Positions 28,084-36,547 are shown, numbered from the stretch's first letter. The stretch: DNA of 64,000 bases from Crocinitomix sp044361315 (GCA_044361315.1 JBIKJA010000015.1:15684-79683); one strand, 5' to 3'. A program made the numbers and translations. The notes: generated by a model from the sequence alone, not told the origin.

Positions 28084-28506
28084 TTCTGTTTAGAATTATA
28101 GAGCCTGAAGTTCCTGGTGGTTTAGAAATTGAACCCGAATTGGATAATTCAATACCTCCACCTTTAATTTCAAAATGTCATATTGAATTTGAGGGATGGT
28201 TAGGAAATGACATTTTAGAAATATTCCCGTGTTTTCTAATCTCCGAAACGTTAAAAATTAAAATTAATAAATGCTATGCTGACAGGAATAAATTTTATCA
28301 GGTTATTGTAACAAAACCCCAACATTTTGTTGAATCATATCCTAATAAGTAACTTCCAACATTTTATTGGCTAAAATTATGGGGCAGTTTAAAAAAATGA
28401 TTTTTCAATTGATGATGAAAATCGTTTCGTGATCTCCGACTTGGCATTCAAAATATTGTCTAAATTCAATATCACTGAAGCTTTAATAGAGGAGATAAAT
28501 GATTAA
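28080..28506 (+). pseudogene. Decayed Imm11 (DUF1629)-like immunity protein
   Basis: One frame reads ILFRIIEPEVPGGLEIEPEL and continues through GWLGNDILEIFPCFLISETL to a TAA after VESYPNK. It continues in the same frame as LPTFYWLKLWGSLK, then shifts frame at a run of seven A near 28394 to DFSIDDENRFVISDLAFKIL and SKFNITEALIEEIND, ending at 28506. The last segment, a strand plus helix 'vISdxxxxiLxxFnI', is the typical end of DUF1629/Imm11 proteins. ATA stands at the expected start (28080). One nonsense codon, one frameshift and a lost start make it a pseudogene. Confidence 0.45.
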
Positions 28507-28627
28507 CTGAACAAATCTTATTAATCCAAATTGGTCAAGAGTGTACCATTGTTTCAACCGAAGACAAAACCTTACCAAAACTTACGAAAAAATCACCCCT
28601 TTTGTCAATATTCATTCTAAATAAGCG

Positions 28628-28635
28628 TATTTTTG
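28628..28635 (+). promoter_or_regulatory. -7 element TATTTTTG of the Nfu gene
   Basis: TATTTTTG fits TAnnTTTG, with TTTG at 28601-28604 upstream (23-base spacer). It overlaps the upstream TTG start at 28633, which shows that translation must begin at the ATG at 28654. Confidence 0.6.
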
Positions 28636-28653
28636 TACCAAATATTTGTCAAC

Positions 28654-29271
28654 ATGGAAGAAAGAAGAGTTCCAATCACCTTATACGCCGAAATGACGCC
28701 GAACCCCAACACCATGAAGTTCGTTGCGAATAAGTTCTTATTAATTACCGATCAAACCGTTCAGTTTGAAAGCAGTCAAGAAGCAAAAGGATTTTCCCCT
28801 TTAGCCGAAGCTTTGTTTGCTTTTCCTTTTGTCGATGCGGTTTTTATCTCTGGAAACTTTGTTACTGTTACCAAAACCAACAATGTCGATTGGGATTTTA
28901 TCGTGATGGAATTGCGCGAATTTATCCGTGAATGGCTTGCTGACGGAAAAGAAGTATTAATCATGATGCCAAATCCTTCGTTAGCCGCTAAATCGGAAGA
29001 AAAAGAAAATGCCATTCCGCGCAGAACGTTTGCTCCTTCCGAGTTCGACGCTGCAATTATCGATTTATTAAACGAATATGTTCGCCCTGCTGTTGAAAAT
29101 GACGGCGGCGCAATTGACTATGTTGGTTTTGAAGAAGGGGTTGTCACGGTCGAATTGAAAGGTTCGTGTTCGGGTTGTCCATCTTCAACGGCTACCTTAA
29201 AAGGTGGGATCGAATCTTTACTAAAAGCAAATATAGAACAAGTGCAGGAAGTGGTTGCCCTAAGCAATTAA
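28654..29271 (+). CDS. Nfu-type iron-sulfur cluster scaffold protein
   Basis: The protein (205 residues from ATG 28654) has an N-terminal Scaffold/Nfu_N domain (LYAEMTPNPNTMKFVANKFL) and a C-terminal NifU-like domain with the cluster-binding CxxC in LKGSCSGCPSSTATLKGGIE. Nfu proteins receive Fe-S clusters and pass them to apo-enzymes. The start at 28654 is chosen over the TTG at 28633 because the -7 promoter element covers the latter. It is monocistronic. Confidence 0.93.
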   Translation: MEERRVPITLYAEMTPNPNTMKFVANKFLLITDQTVQFESSQEAKGFSPLAEALFAFPFVDAVFISGNFVTVTKTNNVDWDFIVMELREFIREWLADGKEVLIMMPNPSLAAKSEEKENAIPRRTFAPSEFDAAIIDLLNEYVRPAVENDGGAIDYVGFEEGVVTVELKGSCSGCPSSTATLKGGIESLLKANIEQVQEVVALSN

Positions 29272-29398
29272 TGAACACCGAAAAAATCATGGATGGACAA
29301 TAACAGCATCACATGGATTAAAAATTCAAAAAGTAAAACCAAAACAAACCACTATTGTTTAATCATTGAACAAAACCTGTAGAGAGGATGTGGTGGAT

Positions 29399-29453
29399 GC
29401 AAATATCAATCATTCGAACTATATTTGCAAACTGTCAAAAAAGTCAACCACGT
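29399..29453 (+). repeat. 55-bp direct repeat, upstream copy
   Basis: This segment matches 29647-29701 at 51 of 55 positions. It carries TATATTTG at 29420-29427, but the base triplet at the -33 position is ATG (29397-29399) instead of the TTG seen in the downstream copy. It may therefore be a duplicated promoter that is weak or silent. The sequence between the copies (29454-29646) holds only short GC-rich inverted motifs. Confidence 0.75.
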
Positions 29454-29644
29454 ACAACATCAATCATTAGATTGCCTCACCTAACTAATAAGAAGCACGA
29501 CGTCGGTTTTTTTTAGCCATAAAACGAAGAAAATTCAATAAAAACCGCGGGCCTAAACACACGTTCTCTGCTTCGTTTTCATAGGTTCAACAGATCACTG
29601 GCGAGTTGCTCCGCAGCAGAGCTCGTTTCCGTTTCTAATGAACA

Positions 29645-29701
29645 TTGCAAAAATCAATCATTCAAACTATATTTGCAAACTATCAAAAAAGTCAGCCACG
29701 T
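29645..29701 (+). promoter_or_regulatory. Promoter TTG-N20-TATATTTG within the downstream 55-bp repeat
   Basis: TTG (29645-29647) and TATATTTG (29668-29675) have the optimal 20-base spacing. The predicted transcript start is about 25 bases before the ATG at 29706. The 55-bp repeat copy spans 29647-29701. Confidence 0.65.
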
Positions 29702-29705
29702 TCAA

Positions 29706-30485
29706 ATGGAGGTCATAGAAAATAAGCTATCGGTTGTCATTATTACGTTTAATGAAGAAAAAAACATTGACCGTTGCTTGGCTTCGATTGCAGATATTGC
29801 CGACGAAATTATTGTAGTAGATAGTTTTTCGACAGACAAAACCGAAAGCATTTGTGCCAACTACCAGGTTCGTTTTATTGGTCATAAATTCGATGGCCAT
29901 ATCGAACAAAAAAACTGGGCACGCGCGCAGGCCACGCACGAACTAATTTTATCCCTCGATGCGGATGAAGCTTTGGACGGAACCTTAAAAAAATCGATTG
30001 CTGAACTCAAGAAAAATCCTATTCACAACGGATATAAAATGAATCGCTTAACCAATTATTGTGGGAAATGGATTCGTCACACTGGTTGGTATCCTGACAC
30101 AAAATTGCGGGTTTGGAAAAACACCAAAGGTCAATGGCAAGGCGAAAATCCACACGATGAATTTGTATTATTTAACGAAATCGATCATGTGGAGCATTTG
30201 AAAGGAGACCTCTTGCATTATAGCTATCATCATCCTTCAGATCACGATAAACAAATCGAATATTTCACCAATATTGCCGCCAAAGCATTTGTTGCGCGCG
30301 GTAAAAAGCCGTATCTCTTTCAAACTTATTTAAGTGCTTTTATAAAATTCATTAAATGCTATTTTATCAAATTGGGTTTTTTGGATGGAAAAGAGGGTTG
30401 GATTATCAGTAAAAAATCTAGTTACGCGGCCTATTTAAAATATAAAAAAATTAATAAACTTCTAAAAAGTGATCAAAAACCCTGA
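29706..30485 (+). CDS. Family 2 glycosyltransferase, LPS-core (WaaE/KdtX-like) type
   Basis: The protein (259 residues from ATG 29706) has SVVIITFNEEKNIDRCLASI, VVDSFSTDKTESICA and ILSLDADEALDGTLKKSI (DAD metal motif). YCGKWIRHTGWYPDTKLRVW follows, the signature arrangement of LPS core beta-glucosyltransferases of the WaaE family. It acts at the cytoplasmic face of the inner membrane. The TTG at 29673 lies inside the promoter -7 element, so the ATG at 29706 is the likely start. It overlaps the next gene, a GT9 enzyme, by 17 bases, which supports a shared role in surface glycan assembly. Confidence 0.88.
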   Translation: MEVIENKLSVVIITFNEEKNIDRCLASIADIADEIIVVDSFSTDKTESICANYQVRFIGHKFDGHIEQKNWARAQATHELILSLDADEALDGTLKKSIAELKKNPIHNGYKMNRLTNYCGKWIRHTGWYPDTKLRVWKNTKGQWQGENPHDEFVLFNEIDHVEHLKGDLLHYSYHHPSDHDKQIEYFTNIAAKAFVARGKKPYLFQTYLSAFIKFIKCYFIKLGFLDGKEGWIISKKSSYAAYLKYKKINKLLKSDQKP

Positions 30486-31464
30486 ATCAATTGTTATTAG
30501 CCGAACAGATAGCATCGGGGATGTTATTTTGACCTTGCCACTAGTTGGAATTTTACGTGACCGTTTTCCGAACGCTCGACTCATTTTTTTGGGAAACACC
30601 TACACTAAACCAGTTTTGGATTGTTGTGAACACTTAGATGAAGTTTGGGATTGGAAGACAGTCGAAGCGATGGAACATTCAGAACAAGTCACTTGGCTGA
30701 AGAATCAAAAAATAGATACCTTCATTCATGTTTTTCCGGTACGTGAAATTGCGCGTTTAGCTAAAAAGGCTAAAATTCCTAATCGAATAGGTACATCACA
30801 TCGATTTTTTCATTGGTTTACCTGTAATTATCGACCAAGTTTTACCCGCAAAAATTCGGAATTGCACGAAGCGCAATTAAATACTAAGCTTTTAGAACCT
30901 TTGCGCATTGGCTCAGATTACAACTTGACAGAACTTACAGAACATCTTGGTTTCACCAAACTACCTTCAATCAATTCTGTTTTTAGCGTTTTGTTGTCTC
31001 CTGCCAAACTCAATGTGATTTTACATTGTAAATCACAAGGCAGTGCTGTCGAATGGGGAATAGAAAATTTTGTGGAATTGGCCAAAAGCTTAGACCCAGA
31101 AAAATTTAATGTCTTTTTTACAGGAACGGAAAACGAAGGATTAATTTTTAGAAAACACTTGCCTCAATTTTCCAATATCCATGACCTATCTGGTAAAATG
31201 ACCTTGTCGGAATTAATTGCTTTTATTGGACATGCGGATGCCTTGGTAGCAGCAAGCACTGGGCCATTACATTTGGCGGGAGTTTTAAATATTAAGACCA
31301 TTGGACTCTTTGCTGGAAAAAAACCAATCCATTCTGGAAGGTGGAAACCATTAGGAAAGAACGTTTTAATCTTTGAAGACAAAAAAATTTCAGATTTGAC
31401 CCAACCTTTATTGATTCCTTTACGTGATATAGAAAAAGCATTGGAAAGTGCTTCAAAAAAATAA
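30469..31464 (+). CDS. Family 9 glycosyltransferase (heptosyltransferase-like)
   Basis: The 331-residue GT-B protein begins SIVISRTDSIGDVILTLPLV (the ADP-heptosyltransferase R-x-D-x-x-G-D motif). Its C-terminal donor-binding region is ALVAASTGPLHLAGVLNIKT and GLFAGKKPIHSGRW. GT9 enzymes add heptose or related sugars to LPS core. It starts with GTG 30469 inside the upstream GT2 gene, so the two are translationally coupled. A stem-loop follows the stop. Confidence 0.9.
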   Translation: MIKNPESIVISRTDSIGDVILTLPLVGILRDRFPNARLIFLGNTYTKPVLDCCEHLDEVWDWKTVEAMEHSEQVTWLKNQKIDTFIHVFPVREIARLAKKAKIPNRIGTSHRFFHWFTCNYRPSFTRKNSELHEAQLNTKLLEPLRIGSDYNLTELTEHLGFTKLPSINSVFSVLLSPAKLNVILHCKSQGSAVEWGIENFVELAKSLDPEKFNVFFTGTENEGLIFRKHLPQFSNIHDLSGKMTLSELIAFIGHADALVAASTGPLHLAGVLNIKTIGLFAGKKPIHSGRWKPLGKNVLIFEDKKISDLTQPLLIPLRDIEKALESASKK

Positions 31465-31491
31465 GCCTGGAGCTTCTCTAGTGAACCAGGC
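31465..31491 (+). terminator. Stem-loop after the GT9 gene
   Basis: GCCTGG (31465-31470) pairs with CCAGGC (31486-31491) immediately after the stop codon. No T-run follows, so it is a possible but unproven terminator. The gene-free stretch 31492-31852 shows nothing else recognisable apart from AT-rich sequence and a near-consensus TACCCTTG at 31821-31828. Confidence 0.45.
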
Positions 31492-31852
31492 CTATAAACT
31501 TTGAAATGAAAAAAACTACTTACTCTGTGCTTAAATATAAAAACTAATTTCGACTAAAACAAATTTTTTTGTTAATTGCTTTGAAAACCAATGGTCTTGT
31601 TTTTCAAATTATTATGTTATCTAAAAGATAATCAGCTAAAAGCGCACCATTGTTGGGTGAAAATATTTATTTTATTTTATTCAAACACAACCAAAAAAAT
31701 TTGCTTAATTTGTTGTTTTTGTTTAATAGATCGATTTTAGTAGCCGCAGAAATTTCAAAAAAAATGTTATCTCCCCTTTCCAAAAACATAAATTTTAAGT
31801 TTTGGCAAGGATTTTGATTTTACCCTTGTATTAAACCATAAAAATTAAAGTA

Positions 31853-32656
31853 ATGAAAAATATAGGATTAGCAATTTTGGCCATGTCTGCCATTATCGCC
31901 AGTCACGCAGTAGAAGCAGATGATGAGGTAGATAAAGATGCATTTAAAACAGTTAACCAAAAAGCTTTTAAGCCCGGTGAAAAATTAATTTATCGGTTGT
32001 CCTATGGTGTTTTTGATGCTGGTGAAGCAACACTTTCTGTCGAAGAAACCTCAAAAATGGTGCGTGGCAGAAAATTGTGGAAAGTAAAAGGTATCGGTAA
32101 AACGATTTCCGCATTCGAATGGTTTTATAAAGTAAACGACCGTTACGAATCATACATGGACGCCGAAGGAATGTTTCCATGGTTGTTTATTCGACGCGTA
32201 AATGAGGGCGGGTATATCATCAACCAAGATTATACATTTCACCAACATCAAAACAAGGTAGACAACGGAGCTGGCAAAAAATTTGACATCCCAGCCATGG
32301 CGCAAGATATGATTTCAAGTTTTTATTATGCTCGCACCATCGATTATAGTAAAGCAAAAGTTGGTGATAAATTTTTGGTTAATATCTTTTTAGATGATGA
32401 ATTGTATCCTACCAAAATAAAATATCTTGGTAAAGAAATCATCAAAACTAGACGTGGAAAATTCCGTTGCCTAAAATTCGCTCCGGTCGTGCAAGAGGGA
32501 CGAGTATTTAACAGCGAAGAAGATTTAACCGTTTGGATCACTGACGATGCGAATAAAATACCAATTATGGCACGTGCAAACCTAAAAGTAGGTTCAATGA
32601 AAATGCACTTGGTTGATTGGGTTGGATTATCTAACCCAATGGCAAAAGTCCCTTAA
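31853..32656 (+). CDS. DUF3108 exported protein
   Basis: The 267-residue protein has a signal peptide (MKNIGLAILAMSAIIASHAVEA) and the DUF3108 core: FKPGEKLIYRLSYGVFDAGE, a beta-sandwich with KVNDRYESYMDAEGMFPWLF, and TVWITDDANKIPIMARANLK. DUF3108 proteins of Bacteroidota are periplasmic, lipid-carrier-like beta barrels of unknown function. It has normal length and is followed by a terminator. Confidence 0.9.
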   Translation: MKNIGLAILAMSAIIASHAVEADDEVDKDAFKTVNQKAFKPGEKLIYRLSYGVFDAGEATLSVEETSKMVRGRKLWKVKGIGKTISAFEWFYKVNDRYESYMDAEGMFPWLFIRRVNEGGYIINQDYTFHQHQNKVDNGAGKKFDIPAMAQDMISSFYYARTIDYSKAKVGDKFLVNIFLDDELYPTKIKYLGKEIIKTRRGKFRCLKFAPVVQEGRVFNSEEDLTVWITDDANKIPIMARANLKVGSMKMHLVDWVGLSNPMAKVP

Positions 32657-32695
32657 CAGACAAGGTAAACCCTTCTAAAGGCTGGTTTAATAAAT

Positions 32696-32738
32696 AAAAA
32701 AGTTCGCTTCAAATTCGTTTGAGCGGGCTTTTTCTTTT
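32696..32738 (+). terminator. Rho-independent terminator after the DUF3108 gene
   Basis: AAAAAGTTCGCTTCAAA (from 32697) pairs imperfectly, with G-U pairs, with TTTGAGCGGGCTTTTT (32718-32733). T-rich sequence follows to 32738. The A-run on the other arm makes it potentially bidirectional. Confidence 0.65.
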
Positions 32739-32837
32739 TGTTGTGATTGGGGCTGACTGGAATTATTGCCCATGCGTATTTTAACAATTTGCTCAATCAA
32801 CTTAAAAATTATATCTGAGTAACGGAGGAAAATTTGA

Positions 32838-33118
32838 ATGGACATGCAAAAAAATAAACCATGGAACAATGAATTGGATAAAATTCGCTCCGTTTTAGCG
32901 CGAGTTCCAATAGAAATTGAAGTGAAATAGCGCCCCAATGTTTATACCTATAAAGGGGTGTTTTTGAAAGTTCATTAAAACGCTTATCACATGGCACACA
33001 AAAAGAATACATTACCTATTTAAACCAGCCCAAACAAGAAGCCACCAAACACACTCGTTTAGAGAAAATAATTCCAATGGTGAAGAATGGTAAAGGGTTG
33101 AACGATAAGTATAAATAG
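32838..33118 (+). pseudogene. Decayed YdeI/OmpD-associated-like protein with internal deletion
   Basis: An ATG at 32838, preceded by GGAGG at 32824-32828, reads MDMQKNKPWNNELDKIRSVL and ARVPIEIEVK to a TAG. The same frame continues RPNVYTYKGVFLKVH. The far end reads EATKHTRLEKIIPMVKNGKG and LNDKYK to a stop at 33116-33118. The start (trp-x-x-glu-leu), the V-Y-T-Y-K-G strand and the end L-E-K-x-x-x-M-x-x-x-G-K-G-L-N are landmarks of the ~190-residue YdeI-like family. Here they are squeezed into under 95 codons with at least one stop and a frameshift. Confidence 0.6.
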
Positions 33119-33244
33119 GGCTGAAAACGCTCGGCCTTGGTTTCCTTCAATCTCAAAAAACCAACCTTCATGCTGGGACATATTCGGAGATACTACAAAT
33201 TTGGAAATAATTAAAAATTGGTGATTATCCACGAAACGAGAATT

Positions 33245-33491
33245 TTAGCGTTTAAACAATTTCCTATTCACGAAAATTAACAAAATCGCCCCGACCGTTG
33301 CAGAAATAATTGAGCCTAACCAGCTTGTTGTCTCTCCAAAACCGAGAATTCCGAACAACCAACTTCCAATAAATCCTCCTGCCAAACCTAAAATAATGTT
33401 CCAAATAACACCTTCTTTTTTTGAATTCATTAGTTTGCCTGCCAAATAACCTGCAACTCCTCCCAATCAATAAGACTACTATAATTCCCAT
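33245..33491 (-). pseudogene. GlsB/YeaQ/YmgE-family membrane protein with a frameshift
   Basis: The main frame encodes 73 residues with three helices (VIWNIILGLAGGFIGSWLFG and WLGSIISATVGAILLIFV), typical of the GlsB/YeaQ stress-membrane family. The natural N-terminus MGIIVVLLIG lies in another frame starting at ATG 33491. The two join if one G is removed from the GGG near 33466. Either a one-base insertion has inactivated the gene, or this is an assembly error. The TTG at 33466 could still start a shortened product. Confidence 0.65.
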
Positions 33492-33648
33492 GACTTGTGT
33501 TTTTTATTGTTGATTTTAAACAAGTTTGCATTAAAAAACTTATACGCAAGCCTACCTGTAGATGAAAAGAATAAATTTCTCGACCAATTGCACCAACTTG
33601 ATTTAACATTCATCATACTAAAAATCATAATTTTCCGTTGGTACTCGT

Positions 33649-34308
33649 ATGAAAATAATTAACTTCATTCTCGTCCTTGTTTCTTTTTCAGCGGTTGGAC
33701 AATTCACCAATTACCTACCAAACCGCAAATTAGAAAAAACGGTTTCAAAAGATTATTACAATACCGAGTACATTTATATTGCAAACCTCACTGAAAATCC
33801 TTTGTCCTTAAACTTTGAATTAATTGAGGACAATTTAATTAACGGTTGGAGCGCCACCGTTTGCACCAATCTTAAATGTTACAGTGATTTACCCAAATCG
33901 GGCAGTTTAGGACAAATTTCATCTTCGGAACAAGCCTTTGTTTCTATTAACTTGGCGGCCAATGAAACGATTGGCACTGGATCCCTTACATTTTTAATTA
34001 CTAGCTCAACCGAGCCAAGTTTAAAAGACACGCTGACTTTTATTTTCAATGTCACCGCGGATGGATCCGTCCAAGCACAACCTTGGGCAAAAATTAACTT
34101 CACCAACGGCATTGTCACCTTGCTTTTGGACAATCCTTTTCTAAAAGGAAATCTTCAAATTTTTGATGCTTCGGGAAAACCTGTTTTAGATACAGCTCTT
34201 TCAAGCATTGTGTCCTATCCGTTAAGAGATCATCCAGCAGGAATTTACATCGTTTTTATTCGTGACGAAAACGACCGAATCATTCAAAGGAAAATAGTAA
34301 ACACATAA
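33649..34308 (+). CDS. Secreted protein with T9SS type A sorting domain
   Basis: The 219-residue protein has a signal peptide (MKIINFILVLVSFSAVGQ), a central Ig-like beta domain, and a C-terminal sorting domain of about 75 residues. That domain carries the usual landmarks LQIFDASGKPVLDT, AGIYIVFIRDENDRIIQRKI. Such C-termini direct export through the type IX secretion system and are removed on the cell surface. Most of the protein is sorting domain, so the cargo is small. Function of the cargo unknown. Confidence 0.88.
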   Translation: MKIINFILVLVSFSAVGQFTNYLPNRKLEKTVSKDYYNTEYIYIANLTENPLSLNFELIEDNLINGWSATVCTNLKCYSDLPKSGSLGQISSSEQAFVSINLAANETIGTGSLTFLITSSTEPSLKDTLTFIFNVTADGSVQAQPWAKINFTNGIVTLLLDNPFLKGNLQIFDASGKPVLDTALSSIVSYPLRDHPAGIYIVFIRDENDRIIQRKIVNT

Positions 34309-34312
34309 AAAA

Positions 34313-34340
34313 AGCCAGTCTTTCTTTCGAAAAACTGGCT
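34313..34340. terminator. Terminator between convergent genes
   Basis: AGCCAGT (34313-34319) pairs with ACTGGCT (34334-34340). A-runs on the left make it a usable terminator for the minus-strand gene ending at 34362, and it also follows the plus-strand T9SS cargo gene. Confidence 0.6.
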
Positions 34341-34361
34341 CAAACCTCGTGTTAAATAAAA

Positions 34362-34730
34362 CTATTCGCCAGGTTGGCCTAATTTAGAATTTTCAGTTGG
34401 AGAGGATTCATTTCCACATCCTCTTCCAAATTTGGATTTCCAACGGCGTTTATCCTCGTCAGACAAACCACCCCATTTTTGTTTAAACTTATGTTTCCAG
34501 CCTCCTTTGGGGCAATTGTTAGAGTTACAACAACCGCGTCCTCTGCCCATACTAAAACCTCCAAACAATATTTTGGAAATTAAGAGTAATCCAGCGGCTT
34601 GCCAAAAACTAATACTAGTTAATCCAAAAACCAGCGGCATAATCCAATTCCACAAGTGCATAAAACCCCAAATAAACAGGACAACAAATCCTACAAATAA
34701 GAAGGGTAAAAAAATCCATTTCTTTTTCAT
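34362..34730 (-). CDS. Small membrane protein with Cys-rich cytoplasmic tail, coupled to sigma factor
   Basis: The 122-residue protein has two helices (IFLPFLFVGFVVLFIWGFMH and PLVFGLTSISFWQAAGLLLI) followed by a Gly/Cys-rich segment (MGRGRGCCNSNNCPKGGW). A helix follows with the 'LSDEDKRRWKSKFGRGCG' motif, which recalls the M-T/S-P-E-E-R metal-sensing motif of CpxP/CnrX-like proteins. It overlaps the ECF sigma factor gene by 4 bases. It could be an unconventional anti-sigma or sensor partner. The cysteines suggest metal or redox sensing. This is inference. Confidence 0.75.
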   Translation of the reverse strand: MKKKWIFLPFLFVGFVVLFIWGFMHLWNWIMPLVFGLTSISFWQAAGLLLISKILFGGFSMGRGRGCCNSNNCPKGGWKHKFKQKWGGLSDEDKRRWKSKFGRGCGNESSPTENSKLGQPGE

Positions 34731-35290
34731 TCTACAATTATTTCGTTATACAATTCAGTTAATTTTTCGCGCAAGTGCAAAATTGCATACCGTTTTCTTG
34801 AAATAAGCGTTTTTACTGGTTCGCCCGTTAATTCAGCAATTTCTTTAAACGATAAATCATCAAATTCATGTTGAGTAAATACGCTTCGCTGTTCTTCCGG
34901 AAGTTCAGCCAATCCCTCTTCTAAAACTTCCCATACCATTTCACGTGTTAAAACGGCATCGGGCAAATCAGTTAAGTCAGGAATACAGTGCTCAAATTGT
35001 AAACGCATTTCGTCGTCTTCATTCACAGCTTTATTCACTTCCGAAAAATTCACGTTCTTTTTCTTTCTGTATAAATCTGTAATCTCATTCCGCGCCACTT
35101 GAAACAACCAAGCACTCATTTTTTCAATCGTATTCACCTCATCTGAAACGCGCACGAGTTGGTAAAAAACATCTTGTAAAATATCCTCCGCTTCCAAGGT
35201 CGATTTTACTCGTTTCCGAATAAAATTGAACAACCTATTCTCCTCCTTTTCTACTGTTTCTGATATAACTCCTGCACTCTCTTTTAACAT
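34727..35290 (-). CDS. RNA polymerase ECF-family sigma factor
   Basis: The 187-residue protein has region 2 (LFNFIRKRVKSTLEAEDILQ, then DVFYQLVRVSDEV and MSAWLFQVARNEITDLYRKK) and region 4 (LAELPEEQRSVFTQHEFDDL, then SFKEIAELTGEPVKTLISRK), the ECF sigma arrangement. The Glu/acidic insert between them is long. It is translationally coupled to a Cys-rich membrane protein that may control it. Targets are not predictable from this sequence. Confidence 0.94.
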   Translation of the reverse strand: MLKESAGVISETVEKEENRLFNFIRKRVKSTLEAEDILQDVFYQLVRVSDEVNTIEKMSAWLFQVARNEITDLYRKKKNVNFSEVNKAVNEDDEMRLQFEHCIPDLTDLPDAVLTREMVWEVLEEGLAELPEEQRSVFTQHEFDDLSFKEIAELTGEPVKTLISRKRYAILHLREKLTELYNEIIVE

Positions 35291-35449
35291 GATTCAATAT
35301 ACTTGCTCATTGATAGACGAACCAAGTGTAAAAATATTTTAAATTATTTCTGCTTAGTTGTTAATTAAATCAAATTCAACAGTTTATCAATTAATTTTTT
35401 TGTATGACTTTAAAAGGGTGCCCCAAAACTCGAGACACGCTTTTACTTC

Positions 35450-35674
35450 TTAGGTAAATACTTCTCTCAATGTCATTAATTGAATTTCAAATCGTTCGAG
35501 GGACCTCTCTGTGAAAAAGATCTCAGCCGACACCGCATAGAGTTTTGGATTTGAATTATCCGATTTTCTAATTTCAGAAAGTTGAATTTTGATTTGCTCA
35601 ATGGATTCGCGAATCACAGCAATTCGGGAGTTTACTTTTTTGGAATCTAACGAATTTTTGTCATTTGTCTTCAT
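35450..35674 (-). CDS. Small alpha-helical hypothetical protein
   Basis: From the ATG at 35674 the protein has 74 residues, with a predicted long helix (RIAVIRESIEQIKIQLSEIR). The ORF can be extended to 35734, but the added 20 residues (MKCLVVAHLTGLSVSKKTTS) look like chance sequence. No family recognised. It stands alone upstream of gene debris, and its coding status is moderate. Confidence 0.45.
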   Translation of the reverse strand: MKTNDKNSLDSKKVNSRIAVIRESIEQIKIQLSEIRKSDNSNPKLYAVSAEIFFTERSLERFEIQLMTLREVFT

Positions 35675-35734
35675 ACTTGTTGTTTTTTTTGAGACAGATA
35701 AACCAGTTAGGTGGGCAACAACAAGACATTTCAC

Positions 35735-36504
35735 AAAAAAATACGATTCAGCGCTAGCTGATTGGAGATTTTTTTGTGAAATTTCATTTTAGTCTTGTTA
35801 TTGGTCGACTTGTTGGTACCTTGGTCGATGGAATAAAAAAATAAGAAGACTAAGGAAATTTTTGGTGATTCCAAACGATTAGTTTGATGAAGGATTAGCG
35901 CATGAAATTTTTCACCACATTTCCGAAGAAGAATTAGGTAACTACGATTATAGTTACAACGCATTAGGAATCGAAAAATGTCAAACAGAATAAGGGGTTA
36001 CGGCTGTTTTTTTGGAAATTTCTACCATCGACCCTGCTAGCACAGATAAGGAAAACCAGAAGCCTTTAAAAATTTAGCCCTAGTAATTGTAGGTTTAAAA
36101 GTATATGCCGCTTGTCCAGAAATAACCACTCTGTTTTTCAAAATTGGGGCATGTTTGTTTTTAAACCAAAGCCATGAAGTCAACCTTTATAGTAAAAAAT
36201 ACTTCAAAAAAGGGGGGCGTTAAATGCAGCGCTTTTTTGGGAGCGATAAATAACACAACTCAATACAATGCTTCCGGGGCTAACGTTTTATTATGCCAAT
36301 TAGTGCCGGTACAAGTCGTTTTTCATAAACCTATAAACGAAATCCGCTGATTTATTCATCCCTTTTAGACCAGTGTTGTGTTTTAATCTATTTGTTTTCA
36401 CTAAATTAACGCTGTTTTTAGGCAAAAAAACAACCTAAATGAGTTTTTAAATAAAAATCCTTCTTTTTTCTTTTCAAAAAGCCCTGCAATCAGCTGTAAA
36501 AATG
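35735..36504. other. Gene-free stretch with weak coding debris
   Basis: A plus-strand fragment reads FDEGLAHEIFHHISEEELGN and YDYSYNALGIEKCQTE up to a TAA near 35992. A second reads VTAVFLEISTIDPASTDKEN just after. No start codons or continuous frame link them, so they are remnants at best. The rest shows nothing recognisable. Confidence 0.4.
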
Positions 36505-36512
36505 TACCTTTG
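36505..36512 (+). promoter_or_regulatory. -7 element TACCTTTG of purH
   Basis: TACCTTTG fits TAnnTTTG and lies 35 bases before the purH ATG at 36548. No TTG at the best -33 position was seen, so it is a moderate match. Confidence 0.5.
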
Positions 36513-36547
36513 TAAATTATATTATCCGAATTGAATTTGTACAACCA

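Noticed and set aside
28633..28653. Extended N-terminus for the Nfu protein
   Set aside because: The TTG lies inside the -7 promoter element. Translation from ATG 28654 fits better.
29673..29705. Extended N-terminus for the GT2 protein
   Set aside because: The TTG lies inside the TATATTTG element of the repeated promoter segment. ATG 29706 is used.
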